NCBI GenBank assembly: GCA_958510825.1
Contig: OY294050.1
Span: forward strand, 3,325,340 to 3,389,339
Source of the DNA: Brachypterus glaber
Lineage: Eukaryota > Arthropoda > Insecta > Coleoptera > Kateretidae
Direction of reading: 5' to 3'
Length of the DNA stretch: 64,000 nucleotides
The notes beneath the pieces are model-generated. The model was not told where the DNA came from and searched no databases. It saw only the letters and a list, made by a program, of their open reading frames with translations. The position numbers and the translations under genes were made by a program. This document shows positions 31,487 to 42,240 of this stretch, one piece after another (positions within the stretch are counted from its first letter, which is position 1; every line of letters begins with the position of its first letter).

Positions 31487-32150
31487 ACAGGATGTTTCAC
31501 TAACCTTCCTAGAGGCATTATCTTGAAAACTATAAGAGATATTAAAAACATAAAAAGCAGGTCAACTAGATATTTTTAGCAAGCTTTCTATTTATGTAAT
31601 CGGTAAGGTTATAAAACTCACCCCCTAACCCCCAGCAATCGTAACTTTAAAATCTCAAATGGCAATATGGGCCAAATGATGCACTATTTGAAAGGTATTT
31701 TTATTTTGATTAAAATTCATTTTTAATTTTTAAAATCGGATAAGCCGTTCCGGAGACATCCATTATAATGATTTCAAAAAGATAAAAAAAGTAATACTGA
31801 AAAAATCTTATATTTGAAAAATAAAGGTTTCTTATTGGTCAAATTCTAACATTCACTACATTCATATAACATAACATGCTCAAAATGACCACCATTTTCA
31901 ACTATGCACTGTTCAAATCTTGACATTAAATTTCTTATGTAAGCTGCATATACCATTTCCGGATTAAAAGTCTCACAAGCATTAGTAATGCGTGTCTTTA
32001 AGTCCTCTAGGTCAGTTGGTTATGTTTGTTAAACTAATCCCTCCTCATAAAAAAAATCTAGTGGCGTTAGGTCAGGAGAGCTTGGTGACCAAGAAATTAT
32101 TCCTCTGTTTCCAAGCCTTTTATGTGATACCCAACTAGGTAGGGTTCCAT
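31487..32150 (-). mobile_element. Mariner-type DNA transposon, 3' half
   Basis: The terminal sequence ACAGGATGTTTCACTAACC is followed by non-coding subterminal DNA (31500-31845) and then, on the minus strand, the decayed transposase tail at 31847-32112. The other tip was not found, so the element is truncated. GGTAGGGTTCCATAAAAAAA at about 32140 marks the likely break. Confidence 0.7.
31847..32112 (-). pseudogene. DDE transposase C-terminal fragment
   Basis: The minus strand reads RGIISWSPSSPDLTPLDFF, the block around the last catalytic Asp of mariner/Tc1-like (IS630-related) transposases. It is followed by PTDLEDLKTRITNACE and the tail ending VENGGHFEHV, typical of many insect copies. About 12 residues expected after LDFF (the LWG region) are replaced by a stop-containing stretch, so it is inactive. 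The N-terminal DNA-binding domain and the first two catalytic residues are absent. Confidence 0.85.
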
Positions 32151-33220
32151 AAAAAAAATTGTCAACATTTTATTTTTACCATTTTGCCAAAAAAGAAACT
32201 AAAAAATGTATACCTGGATAAGAAATTTCAGATTCCTAGATTATAGTATAGTATTGTATATAATAAAGTATATAATAAAGTATATAATATACTATATAAT
32301 ATAGTATATTTTCCGAGATAAACGCCTGTGGATCGACAACCAAACGATCTTTTAAGGATTCCGTTGTTGCGGTTTTGAGGCACGTAACCCTAAAATAACA
32401 TATTTTTAACCTCCTTTTTATAAAATATATTTATTATCGAAAGGAAAGATGGTTAAATTTATACCAAATAACATACGCGAAATATTTCATATTTGAAAGT
32501 AAAATATTATTCAAAATTTTGAATATGTTTTATTTACCATAGATTCATCTTGATTCAGTGTATTCAATAATATTTACGAGACATTTTGAATATATTCATT
32601 TCTATAAAAGGAAATGACTTAAAATTTTGATTTCCACTTTATGTGAGGGCGGATTTAAGAATTTAAATGTACTAAAGACTTTCTACTAGATAGTTTCTAG
32701 CTTTAATAAACTCCATAGAACTCTAATTTTAATTTTAACTCTTAGTATACACAAAAGTGGGTTTAATTTTATGACTTAGGGTTTAAGTGTTACCTTCTTT
32801 ATAAGTTCAATTCTTTAATTCAATTTTGACTAAATTTATCTTTAAAACAAAGCTTTTTTAATTTAATTACAAATGTTTTGCTGTTTTTATAATACATAAT
32901 TCGGTTACGTTTTAAATTGTAATTGTAATTGTAATTGTAATTGTAATTTTTTCGCATTTTTATTATACCTTGAGGCAAAGTTAATTTTAATAAATAGGTC
33001 ACTCTGCAAACTAATGCTCTCTTTTTAATTAGATTAAAATTTCATTACGTGAGAAGAATATGTACTATTTCCCAAAAAGAAACCTTAGTTATCGATACTG
33101 TCAATTTTAACCAAAATTGTAAAAATGTTAATTAAATATTGAGAAAACCTATTTAGACTTTACTAACTTTAGAAGTAAAGGCATTAGACTTATATAAGAG
33201 GGCTAATTATGGCCATTTTT
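32151..33220. other. Unassigned AT-rich DNA with tandem TA-rich words
   Basis: Repeated AGTATATAATAA words form a palindromic AT stretch at 32240-32310. No gene is supported. Confidence 0.4.
32913..32948 (+). repeat. (TAATTG)n hexanucleotide repeat
   Basis: About six units of AATTGT/TAATTG. The Asn-Tyr repeat on the reverse strand is a by-product. Confidence 0.95.
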
Positions 33221-33680
33221 GTCGTCTTGAGAGAGTCTGGCTCAAGATTCTTGATCAAGTAACTGCATCCAGATTTTGAGGATTCTGACGCAAGATACTA
33301 TCGACAGATTCTTACTCAATAGTTGTCAAAGAATTGCTACAGATAGTTCGTTAGGACAAGTCTTGAGCAAGAATGTAGCAAGAAAAATTGACAAGAAATC
33401 GAAAAGCGATCTCTATCATGATCAAATCGTACTTGTTAGAGTAGGTCAAGATTCTTGACCAAGAATCTTGTCAAATTGCTTTTTAGATTGCTTGCTACAG
33501 ACTTGAGAAACAGACTTGACAAAGTACTGCTAAACGCTCTGCTTCCAGAATCTTGCTAAAGTCTTGCCCAAGTCTGGATACAGAATCTTGATTAATTCTC
33601 TTGCTCAAGAATTGTCCAATTCTTTACAAAAAACTTTGACAAATACTCTGGTCAAGAAGCTTGTCCAAGTTTAATGTTAC
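33221..33680. repeat. CAAG/CTTG-rich irregular cluster
   Basis: I count about 27 occurrences of CAAG or its complement CTTG in about 460 bp, often as back-to-back pairs such as CAAGATTCTTGATCAAG, TCTTGACCAAGAATCTTG and TCTTGCTCAAGAATTG. Spacing is irregular and no fixed unit length is visible, unlike a satellite. It could be a heavily decayed inverted-repeat array or a cluster of binding sites for one factor. No reading frame is convincing. Confidence 0.65.
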
Positions 33681-34642
33681 TAGGGATACTTCTCCTAGTC
33701 TACATACTTTGAATGGTAGGAAAGAATACTATTCGTACTGACGAGGCCAAATTTCACGTTTTAATGAGGATCAAAATTGGGCTTATCAAGGCAGTAATTT
33801 TATGATTAGAGCTGGGGTTTTTGACGGCGTAAGTAAACATTTCTCAGCATATCTTTTTTTTTAGATATACATTTTTCTTATACCCTAGAAATTTTATTTT
33901 AAAATAAATTTTAAATTGTTTTTTGATGTTCGTTTAATCGGGTTTAGGGCCGAAATACGAGGGAAGAATACCAATTAATTAGGTTTGAATAAAATTTTAA
34001 AAGGCATAAAGTTAGGTAGGAAGAAAATGGAATTAAAACACTTGATGATTCTGGTGATATTTTAGGGATTTCCATATACTCTCATTCGCACTTTAAAATC
34101 ATTTAAAAATTACCATAATTACATCGGCACTTAGTACTACTAAGAGTGCCGATGTATTGAAATCTTCACCGAAAAGTTAAAATCTATGACCATGTGTTTT
34201 CATACATATAAAGTAAGCCGTTATACACGCGGAAAATAAGCCAATTATGAAAAGCATAAAAACAAAGTGGGCAAATCGAAAACCCCCCAGTTTGTCTACT
34301 TTAATTCAAAATTTAATGATAAACTAAACCCTAAAAAGTAATAAAAAGAATATATAAAACTCCTAAAGCTTTTATTTAGTAGATAAACTACCAATTAAAT
34401 GGAATTTTAACTGCCAAATGACAATTTATTTGAATTTTATAGTATTTAATTGATTTGAAAGTGTTTTATAGTTTAGTTTTCTTGACGTAATAAGTTTATT
34501 TATTGAACTTGAAAATGTCCTTACATGGTAGAATGGAGCAAACAGCCAAAAAAAGTTTACTCTAAAATTATTCACCATGTTACCAATTTTAGAGTTTTAT
34601 GATAGTTTAAGACTTGCCTAAATCTACCTGTTAAGAATTCAC
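33681..34642. other. Unassigned AT-rich DNA
   Basis: No recognised feature apart from a short inverted pair, CATCGGCACTTAGTACT and AGTGCCGATG (34122-34154). Confidence 0.35.
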
Positions 34643-34976
34643 CAAAATGAGGTAATACGCGACCCCCTGTTATACTACTATGTCAAAATATATTTATTTG
34701 TTTGTTTAACCTCGTACTATTCTACTTAATTAAGCATCCCCTAAGTCCAGGACTTGTGTGGGCTAGTAGTAGAGGGAACCACCGGCTTATACTGACTTTC
34801 GAACCAGTTTCTAGGGAGTGTCCGTTTCAATCATCGCCTTCGCCAAATTTCAATTATTAATTAACTGAAAAAGGCAAATCGGTGCCATTGAGAATCGAAC
34901 TCAGGCTAGTAGGCTTGCTATACATACGCGCTAGCCACTACGCTATGCCTCCCACTCGAAAAATTATATTTTCTTT
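34643..34976. repeat. Tandem segmental duplication, unit 1
   Basis: Begins AAAATGAGGTAATACGCGAC, then CCCCTGTTATACTACTATG, and contains a complete SINE. The same sequence restarts at 34977 (AAAATGAGGTAATACACGAC), so flank plus SINE were duplicated head to tail. Confidence 0.8.
34702..34955 (-). mobile_element. tRNA-derived SINE, copy d (variant head)
   Basis: The minus strand starts GGGAGGCATAGCGTAGTGGC (A box) and has GAGTTCGATTCTCA (B box), then the shared body TTTGCCTTTTTCAGTTAATT and GAAAGTCAGTATAAGCCGG, and ends at GAGGTTAAAC. The body matches the other copies, but the tRNA head differs (GTAGTGGCTAGCGCGTATG here, GTAGTGGACTACCGCGTCG in copies a-c), so two head lineages share one body. 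Confidence 0.9.
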
Positions 34977-35225
34977 AAAATGAGGTAATACACGACCCCC
35001 TGTTCTACTACTATGTTTGTTTAACCTCATACTATTCTACTTAATTAAGCATCTCTTAAGTCCATGACTTATGTGGGCTAGTAGTAGAGGGAACCACCGG
35101 CTTTAACTCACTTTCGAACCAGTTTATAGGAAATTTTCGTTTCAATTATCGCCTTCGCCGAATTGCAATTATTAATTAACTGAAAAAGCCAAATCGGCGC
35201 CAGTGAGAATCGAACTCACGCTAGC
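34977..35225 (-). mobile_element. tRNA-derived SINE, copy e (head truncated)
   Basis: Second half of the tandem duplication. Body and B box (GAGTTCGATTCTCACTGG on the minus strand) are intact, but the sequence upstream of CAGCTAGCGTGAG on the minus strand, including the A box, is replaced by the unit-rich tract at 35226. Confidence 0.88.
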
Positions 35226-35400
35226 TGTTTTAACAGAGCTTTTTTAACAGGGCTGTTAAAACATCTCTGTTAATTTCACTAACAGCCCTGTTAAAACAGC
35301 TCTGTTATATGGGCTATTAAAAAGTCCAAACAGCCCTGTTAAAACAGCTCTGTTAAAACAGCTCTGTTATGGGGGCTATTAAAAAGGGGGCTATTAAAGT
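35226..35400. repeat. Tract of alternating-orientation CAGCTCTGTTAAAA units
   Basis: Roughly ten short units of ACAGCTCTGTTAAA or ACAGCCCTGTTAAA appear in both orientations (for example TTTTAACAGGGCTGTTAAAA), with GGGCTATTAAAAAG variants at the right. Many neighbouring units are self-complementary, so the tract can fold into successive hairpins. It replaces the head of SINE copy e. Confidence 0.8.
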
Positions 35401-37785
35401 AGGGGGCGTGGTCTAAATGAAAAGTGGAGGGGGTTGGCTCACCCGACTCATTACCTACTGTGGTACATATATGTACCGCTACTTGTCTATAGTTTACGCA
35501 TAAGAATACTATCCTGTCTACTAGAAGAGAAGGTGTTTGGGGTGTTTTCATGTGTGTTTTAGTACTGTTAATATCGTTACTGACCATATAATGTATACAC
35601 TTCTTTTTTTATTATCTTCTATTCTAAAGATGCAAGAAGTTCAATAAGCAATAAAAACGTAAAATCTCCGTTGAATAATTTCCGAAGTTGTTTAAAATTC
35701 CTATCATTGAACGCAAATTGACAATAAAGCTTTCCAGGGACACAAAGTTCACATTTGTCTTAAGTGTAATAGTTTGAAAAGTCGAAAAGAAGGTCTCCGA
35801 GGAGCGCTTGATAAGTGAAAAAGATCGCAATGAAGTTTGAGTAGTTATACTGGCAATATACGTGATGTCGCTTCGGTCTCCGTTTGACATTTGGCACATT
35901 TTAAGTTTGATCACGTAGGCTGTCACGACGGGTCACCGTTCAAGAAGCCTCGAGGATGCCTCAATTTGTACTGTGTACAATGGTTTCCCTCTTTTAGAAA
36001 ACCCCTTATAGTTTTTAGTAAGCCAATTTAGGACTTTTGACGTTCCCTTTAAAACTCTAACTTAATCTAACTTCCACACAACTAAGGCGCTTATCGGGGA
36101 CCCTGGAGTATGTGGTCGCGACCATCGGCAGTTCACCTCAGCTCGTACTCAGTTAATTTATTTTGGACGTTTGCGTCTGCGCTGTGCCACTTTAATATAA
36201 AATTGTGACAATTCATTAAAAAAGTTCGTTGTTTACATGCAAAATACATCTATGTATTTTATTTTTATGTAAAATCGGTGGTGCATGTGTGACTGCTCTA
36301 TTCAATCTATTTTTGTAAAAAATCACGAATGAAAATTGTTCGTTATGACGAAAAAATCACTGACCTTTTTCTGTTGCTTTTCTTCGTTGAAGGGCACCCT
36401 TGTTGATGCATATAGTGCACAAAAACGTTTATAAATAATATGAAATAGCGGAGATTATATTTAAAAATAATAATTTTTAAGCGGAGAGATTTTAACACGT
36501 TTCCATGTTCTTTTGAATTCTACTGGATTGTCTTTTCTGCGTTTGCGCGTCAAAATGTTAAATGCTACAAAATGAAGCGCGTAATTTAAAATTTGAAAGT
36601 GATTTGATTTATAGAGCAAATTATAAAAGTATTAAAATAAACTATTAAATATTAAGAAAAAATGAAAATCAAACAATCGGAAATATTTGGAGTTTATAAA
36701 AATTTGAACCCCCATCGACCAGACAGTATTCCTGCCCCCACCTCTAATTAATTGTTTAAATCTCATGTCTTAAATATTGTAATTAAAGTCTCAGCTTAGA
36801 AATAGGAAACGAAGGAAGACAAATGATGATCTCATGATATGGCTTTTTTACTTAATTTTTTTCGCTACGTTAATATAATTTTTATGCTTTTTCATCGCAA
36901 TTACGGCAATAGATAATTTATAATTTTTTAAAAATGCTATATATGGGTATTTGGCTTATGACGGCCACAATGTGATACCTTCTTTTGCATTCCGCTTAAC
37001 TACAGTGCCCCTACGCTCCCAAGGGTTCAGTTATACACGATAAATTATATATAATTAATTTAAGACGTTTTATAACCTAACTTTTACTGCGAGATGTGAT
37101 GTCTTTCTTAACTAACAAATTAAATTTTAAGTTAAAATTACCATATTCTGAAATAGAATGTATTCTGTGGAAACTACTAAACAAAATATTTGGTTTAAAT
37201 CAAAATTAAAACTTGAAACTAATTTAGAAATTTAATTATTCTACTAATTAAGTTTATTTTATTACATACCAGATGTTTTTAACTAAAATAAAACTTGTAT
37301 TTTGAGCCCTTTTCTTTGCATATTTCAGTCCATTTTTTTTAACTTGTTATAAAAGAGGCATCTAAGTACCTACAGGAATAAAAAATTCTCGTCCAATTAT
37401 GCTAAAAAAGTCGTGGAAGGTAAAGTTAAGCATTTCTTATTAACTTGCTTTTAAAAGGAAAATGTAAAAGAATGAAAAATAAATCATTTTCTTTGTAGGT
37501 AACTTAAAAGTCCACTTAAATAATTCTTTATTATACAACAGGGTTATATTTAAGTGTGATTAGCGTTCAATATTTATGCAAGTTTTGGAAAATTCAAAAA
37601 TAAGCTGAAAAGTTAAATTCTGTTGCAATATATGGCGATTTCAGACGCTTTTTTGCAGTTAATTTAGATTCAGCAAACTTTTCACTTTATTATTGATGTT
37701 TAAACAATAAGAATAAATCTGCTAGTAGTGAAAAAAATAATATATAAACCAAGGTAGAATACTATCACAGCCTCTTACCCTTGTA
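35401..37785. other. Unassigned DNA
   Basis: A GC-richer patch lies at 36060-36190, and a reverse-strand frame of 100 codons at 35624-35926 has no recognisable motif. 36400-37785 is AT-rich. Nothing allows a gene or element call; a promoter or exon of a nearby gene cannot be excluded. Confidence 0.35.
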
Positions 37786-38052
37786 TAGGAGAGTCGCCTA
37801 ATTTCGGATAGGGAACGTTCAAGTATTACGTAAAGAATATTTTGATCATTTTGGACTTTTTTAAACTAAAAACTAGCGTATTTTTTTTTTGGAAACGGGT
37901 TCCTAATTTCGGACATATAAAAAAAATCGAGGAATGATTTAGTTTGACTTTACTTTACAAAGAAGTAGGTTTCTGTTTACCTCTGCAGATAGTACCTTAG
38001 ATACACTACTATCCGAAATAAGGAAACCGTCCGAAATTAGGAGTCTTTCCTA
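37786..38052. mobile_element. T3 element (267 bp) with M1 end inserted
   Basis: The left tip TAGGAGAGTCGCCTAATTTC and right tip GAAATTAGGAGTCTTTCCTA are inverted. The motif CCTAATTTCGGA occurs at the left (about 37796), inside (about 37907), and twice in tandem in complement at the right (TCCGAAATAAGG, TCCGAAATTAGG). An M1 end at 37811-37855 interrupts it just after the left motif. Confidence 0.75.
37811..37855 (-). mobile_element. M1 MITE, end fragment within T3
   Basis: GGGAACGTTCAAGTATTACG, then TAAAGAATATTTTGATCATT and TTGGAC, matches the reverse complement of the M1 right end. The rest of M1 is missing. Confidence 0.8.
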
Positions 38053-38909
38053 TATCCTTCGATTCTACGCTTCTGGGAATATGCGCTCGGCTATAAAAAA
38101 TTTCTTCTCCACTACTATTTATTTATTATTTAAAAAATAATAAACGGGAAAGACAAGGGTATAAAAATTGTTCTTTAAATATGCAAAATATACAAGGAAA
38201 GTCTTGGAAGGCATACTAAAGCATAACTTATTAATTCCTTTTTTTTTAAAGGAATAAAAATCTAAAATAAATCGTTTTTTTGTGTAACTTAAAAGTCCAT
38301 TTGAATAATTCTCCGTTACCTAACACAACACAGTTATATATACCTGTGATTAGTGTTTACCGCATAATACTTATAGCAATAGAATGCAAATCTCAAATAA
38401 TTTAGATTTAGGTTAAAGACAATTTTATTTCTAACGAGAACGAATTAAAGTGGTTGCGCCGTAAAATTTATTTATTTAAATTAGTTTAAATAATGCGCCA
38501 TTTAAAATTGCTAATATCGACGGTGAACATGCAAAAATACATATCGTACCGTTACTTTCTCAACCTCGTTACTCTAATCAACAGTTAGTCCTGTTAGTAG
38601 GAAGTCTAAACATTATAAAACCATTAACAGTAGAATCTGGGGTGCTCGGTTTTGGAAGATAATGGACTTTTTTCATTAGAAATGACCATAGCGGACTTGA
38701 TAAAACTTTATTTTATGCTGTTTTACAATATTCTGTATATATTTTGGTCAGAGATTTCAAATCTGTTTATATAAATAGTCTATAAATTCTTAATTCAGAA
38801 AAAATAGTTGCAGATGTATTTGGTAGGTTATTTTCTAAAAAAATGTAGTGCAGTGTATTAAATATTTGTCATAAAATGTCAAAACAATAATTCAGTAATA
38901 ATAAGTGTT
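38053..38909. other. Unassigned AT-rich DNA
   Basis: No recognised feature. Confidence 0.35.
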
Positions 38910-39092
38910 TTACAAATAATTTGTAAAATTTCTAAAAGCTGACTGAGTGACGGTTTCTATATGTTTATTAAAAGTAAGTTTGCTATCAAACGCAACTCCC
39001 AAATCTTTTATAAATTCTGGGCGGCTAAGTGATCTACCGTCTATGGTGTAGTTGCAAATTATAATAATATATACTTTTCTCGTAAATGTCAT
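38910..39092 (-). pseudogene. Non-LTR reverse transcriptase fragment
   Basis: The minus-strand frame contains MTFTRK, YTIDGRSLSRPEFIKDLG and VAFDSKLTFNKHIE. The pattern MTFxRK...Y.I.G..L.R...IKDLGVxFDxKLTFxxHI is characteristic of the end of the reverse-transcriptase domain in Jockey/CR1-type LINEs. About 60 codons remain. There is no catalytic YxDD box, no endonuclease, and stops on both sides. It is not the same part of a LINE as the three 3' ends elsewhere in the window, so I cannot say whether the family is the same. Confidence 0.8.
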
Positions 39093-40024
39093 TCCTCAAA
39101 TAGATCTCTTTTTTAGTGTATTTAGTAGCTGTTTAGTTAAATTAGGAACATCTTTCCCTGGGTTTAGAATTTAAATTTAGAGATACCGTTTAAATCGTAC
39201 TTTTGTTAAAACAACGCTCTTATTTGCTTATATCTATTCGAACTAAAACTTAAATACAACACTTCAAATTGACTACTGTTTCAAAAGTAACTTTCTTATA
39301 TTATCGATAAATTTCAAGTCGAAAGCTGTACTGCGGTTTTCCAGAAAAGTTGCCTGAAATATTTACCAAGTTTTGACTTAATGTGTTTTGACTTATTTTG
39401 TTAAAACATCTAAACTTTGTCGAGAATTAAATATCTTCCATACCTGGAGCGTTCTACGAGAAATTGCTACTTTAACTCGGTATCCAACTAGGGTCACTCC
39501 ATGCTCTGGCAGCTTTCTTCTTCTTTTTCTTTAAATCAATGGCCTTTTCATAGAATTTGGCCAGCTCAATATAAATTTGTATTTATATTATTCTAGAAGA
39601 TTGGGTCACTTGGTGAAGTGGTCTGGATAATTCCATACCCAGTCTTCTTTTTCTTCTTAATGTATCCACAGATACGTTCTGTTGACAAGGCTGTTTTTTC
39701 TAATTTGTAATTATATTTGCGCATGCGCTAGTATATAAAAAAATTCTGTACGTATAAAAACTTATTCACGTGTTAGTTGCTTTCAAATCAAAATTTATCA
39801 GCATTATAAATGATTAAAAAACATAAAATTCCCTTCTTACTCCCATATAATCACATGTTTGTCATTTTACTGCACATCATCCATACAATCACTATAAAAT
39901 ATATAAAATCGTATCCAGGGTATATCTAAGATAGCAAATAAATAAATAACTATACTAAAACACTTGATGCTAAAAATTAAACCTGATTAACGGATTACTT
40001 AAAATACATATTGCTCGTTTCACG
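39093..40024. other. Unassigned AT-rich DNA
   Basis: Two related phrases, TTTCTTCTTCTTTTTCTT (39512) and TCTTCTTTTTCTTCTT (39642), frame a possible small element; no arms were confirmed. Confidence 0.35.
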
Positions 40025-40165
40025 AGTCAAATAAATATTTAGTTCATGTAAACAAATATTTTAATTTCAAAATAATAATTAAATTATTTATTAACGGGAA
40101 CAAAATAGTTTATTTGACAGAAATAAAATTTATTCATCACACCAAATAATTCAATTGGACATATC
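40025..40165. mobile_element. L MITE, copy 2
   Basis: Shares AGTCAAATAAATATTTAG, ATTTTAATTTCAAAATAAT, TTATTTGACAGAAATAAAAT and ACCAAATAATTCAATTGG with copy 1 (15436-15600). The left tip is lost; the right tip survives as CAATTGGACATAT. Confidence 0.8.
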
Positions 40166-40732
40166 CAACCAAATATTTTGTTGACACAATTAAACTTTTT
40201 TATCAATGTACTTTCTGCGCGAAATACCTCTCAGCCTTCTTATTTTTAGGTCCCTTTTCACATTGAAAGGCTCATTTTATTAAACTATCTAAACTTTAGC
40301 CAGAATTAAAACATCCCCCATATTTTTGGGGGTGGTTACCTGCTTGTTAGAAATAGTTGCTCTAATCCACTCACTCTTTCCTAATCCACTCGAACTAATA
40401 CTAGAGTCGCTCTATCAAACGGCGGCTTTAGTGGTTTTAACGACTTAAAAGTCGCATAAGAGTATAGCCACGTATTTTTGCGTTTTGTGACGTTTTATGT
40501 AGATATAAATCAATTTCAAGCAAAAAAAATACACTGCCCAGTAAAATCGCTCTCCCATTTTTCACCTCCTCACAAAATTTATCCCCCCCCATTAGGGGGT
40601 GAAATTGAAAAAAAGTTATTATCAAAGTCAGTTTCGTCGTCCCTAAAAACCCATATATACCAATTTTGACGAAAATATTGAAAATATTTAGAAATATTTA
40701 CCCCCTCACCCAATAAAAAATAATCGGTTAAA
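40166..40732. other. Unassigned DNA
   Basis: Contains C-runs and GGGGG near 40587. Overlapping short frames on both strands (40437-40782) are incidental. Confidence 0.35.
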
Positions 40733-40953
40733 TTGAGAATTTTATAAGCTTTAAAATGATGTATCACAACCCCCCTTTTCATTTAAAAAAATGACCCCAT
40801 GCCCCCCAGTCCACATTTTAAGAGCTGAAAATATTGTGTATACAAAAAAAATAGTTTGCGTTGTCTCATTTAATTAAGTGTTCCAAATTTGAAGTCTATA
40901 TCGTAACTGGTTCAAAAGTTAAGAGGGGGGGGGGTGAATTTTTGACCGCTCTG
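40733..40953 (-). mobile_element. M2 element, right-end fragment
   Basis: GAGAATTTTATAAGCTTTAA, ATGATGTATCACA, CCCCATGCCCCCC, CACATTTTAAGAGCTGAAAA and the terminal TTTTGACCGCTCTGT match the right half of the full M2 copy. Confidence 0.85.
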
Positions 40954-40988
40954 TATATAATATAATAATTATATACGGTATAATTATT

Positions 40989-41254
40989 GGGAGGATTGGT
41001 GTAGTGGACTACCGCGTCGTACTTGACGAGTTTACTACCCAAATAGCGTGAGTTCGATTCTCACCGGCGCCGATTTGCCTTTTTCAGTTAATTAATAATT
41101 GAAATTTGGCGAAGGCGTAAGTGAAGCGGACACTCCCTATAAATTGGTTCGAAAGTCAATTAAAGCCGGTGGTTCCCTCTACTACTAGCCCACACAAGTC
41201 CTGGACTTAGGGGATGCTTGATTAAGTAGAATAGTCCGAGGTTAAACAAAAATG
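40989..41254 (+). mobile_element. tRNA-derived SINE, copy a (full length)
   Basis: The head GGGAGGATTGGTGTAGTGG (A box about 40996-41007) leads to GAGTTCGATTCTCACC (B box about 41051-41061), then the body TTTGCCTTTTTCAGTTAATT, GCGAAGGCGTAAGTGAAGCG and GCCGGTGGTTCCCTCTAC, ending CCGAGGTTAAACAAAAATG. It is about 265 bp. The pol III boxes are intact, so the head resembles a tRNA; no element-encoded protein is expected. Confidence 0.93.
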
Positions 41255-41536
41255 TAAAAAAAATACTCTAAGACGACAGACGCCGCGGCGCGCCGCTAGA
41301 TAGAGTGTCTCTACTCGAAATAATACTCTATTTTCGCTGTTTAGCATGTCAAAAGGGTTTAATAATGTAAACTAGGCATTCAATTAACAAAGAATCAGAT
41401 AACTAAGAGTTTAACATAATGTTAATTAACTCCTTTAACGTCTTCTCCCCTAACATTAGTTTTTTTTTAGATATACACTTAATGCTATTCACTATGTAAG
41501 GTAAAGTGGCTGTTAGTGAATTTTTAATACATAAAG

Positions 41537-42070
41537 GGTTATTCAGAAATAGATTCGAAAATTATAAGGGGTGATTCTACATTAAAAAATATGAAAAAAA
41601 GTTCCTGTAAAGGTTGGTCCAAAAATAAGCCACAAGGGAGATAGTTCCATTATAAGGGTACATATAAAAAGTAGTTTTTATTTAATATCTCTGTATGTAA
41701 TTTTTATTTGGTAACTTTATGCAGGGACATGCAAAATGGGGGGGTGATATTATTTTTTTGCCCCAAACTTTTTTTATCTGTAGATTTTTTGACATTCTCA
41801 CTATATGATTCTTTTGTTAAAAACATCAAAAAGCTACTCTTTATGTAATACCGTAGGTTCAACGGTTCTCGTGAAAACTGCACGGTTCTCGAGAAAACTG
41901 CACGGTTCTCGAGAAAACTGCACGGTTCTCGAGAAAACTGCACGGTTCTCGAGAAAACTGCACGGTTCTCGAGAAAATTTCACATTCTGAGCATCCAAAA
42001 TAGGCACTAAAAAAGGCGCCAATAAAAATGTCAATACTTCAGGGTGATTCTACATAAAAAACTATGAAAA
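41537..42070 (+). repeat. K-family repeat, copy 2
   Basis: Colinear with K1 (14057-14486): GGGTTATTCAGAAATAG, AAGGGTACATATAAAAAGTAG, TTATTTAATATCTCTG, TAATACCGTAGG, TTTCACATTCTGAGCAT and AATACTTCAGGGTGATTC. It carries a 120-bp minisatellite absent from K1 and faces an inverted K fragment at 42090. Confidence 0.8.
41861..41980 (+). repeat. 20-bp minisatellite, six units
   Basis: The unit is CACGGTTCTCGAGAAAACTG, exactly 20 bp. The first unit (41861) has AACGG and CTCGTG; the next four are identical; the last ends AAAATTT and merges with the K sequence. Each unit contains the palindrome TTCTCGAGAA. Short frames on both strands here are by-products of the repeat. Confidence 0.97.
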
Positions 42071-42089
42071 AAAGTTCGCATACACAAAT

Positions 42090-42240
42090 ATACACAAAGT
42101 ATAGGGCTTTTTTCACACTTTTTAATGTAAAATCACCCTGCAGTATTGAAATTTTTATTCGTGCATTTCCTAATTTTGATACTCAGAACGTAAAATTTTA
42201 TCTTTAACTGCAAAATCAGAACCTTAATGTATACTTTTTT
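42090..42240 (-). repeat. K-family repeat, inverted fragment (copy 3)
   Basis: AATCACCCTGCAGTATTGAA and TACTCAGAACGTAAAATTTT are the reverse complement of the K tail (TTCACGTTCTGAGC...AATACTGCAGGGTGATT). It lies tail to tail with K2. Confidence 0.75.

Noticed and set aside
33723..33760. CTGACGAGGCC as a hammerhead core
   Set aside because: No stem II and no GAAA block.
35226..35400. CRISPR-like array
   Set aside because: Units alternate in orientation without unique spacers, and the window is eukaryotic.
35624..35926. 100-codon reverse frame as a gene
   Set aside because: No recognisable motif, no neighbouring exon and a length plausible by chance; kept as unassigned.
41861..41980. CRISPR or coding repeat
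   Set aside because: Contiguous 20-bp units without spacers; it lies inside a transposon-like repeat.
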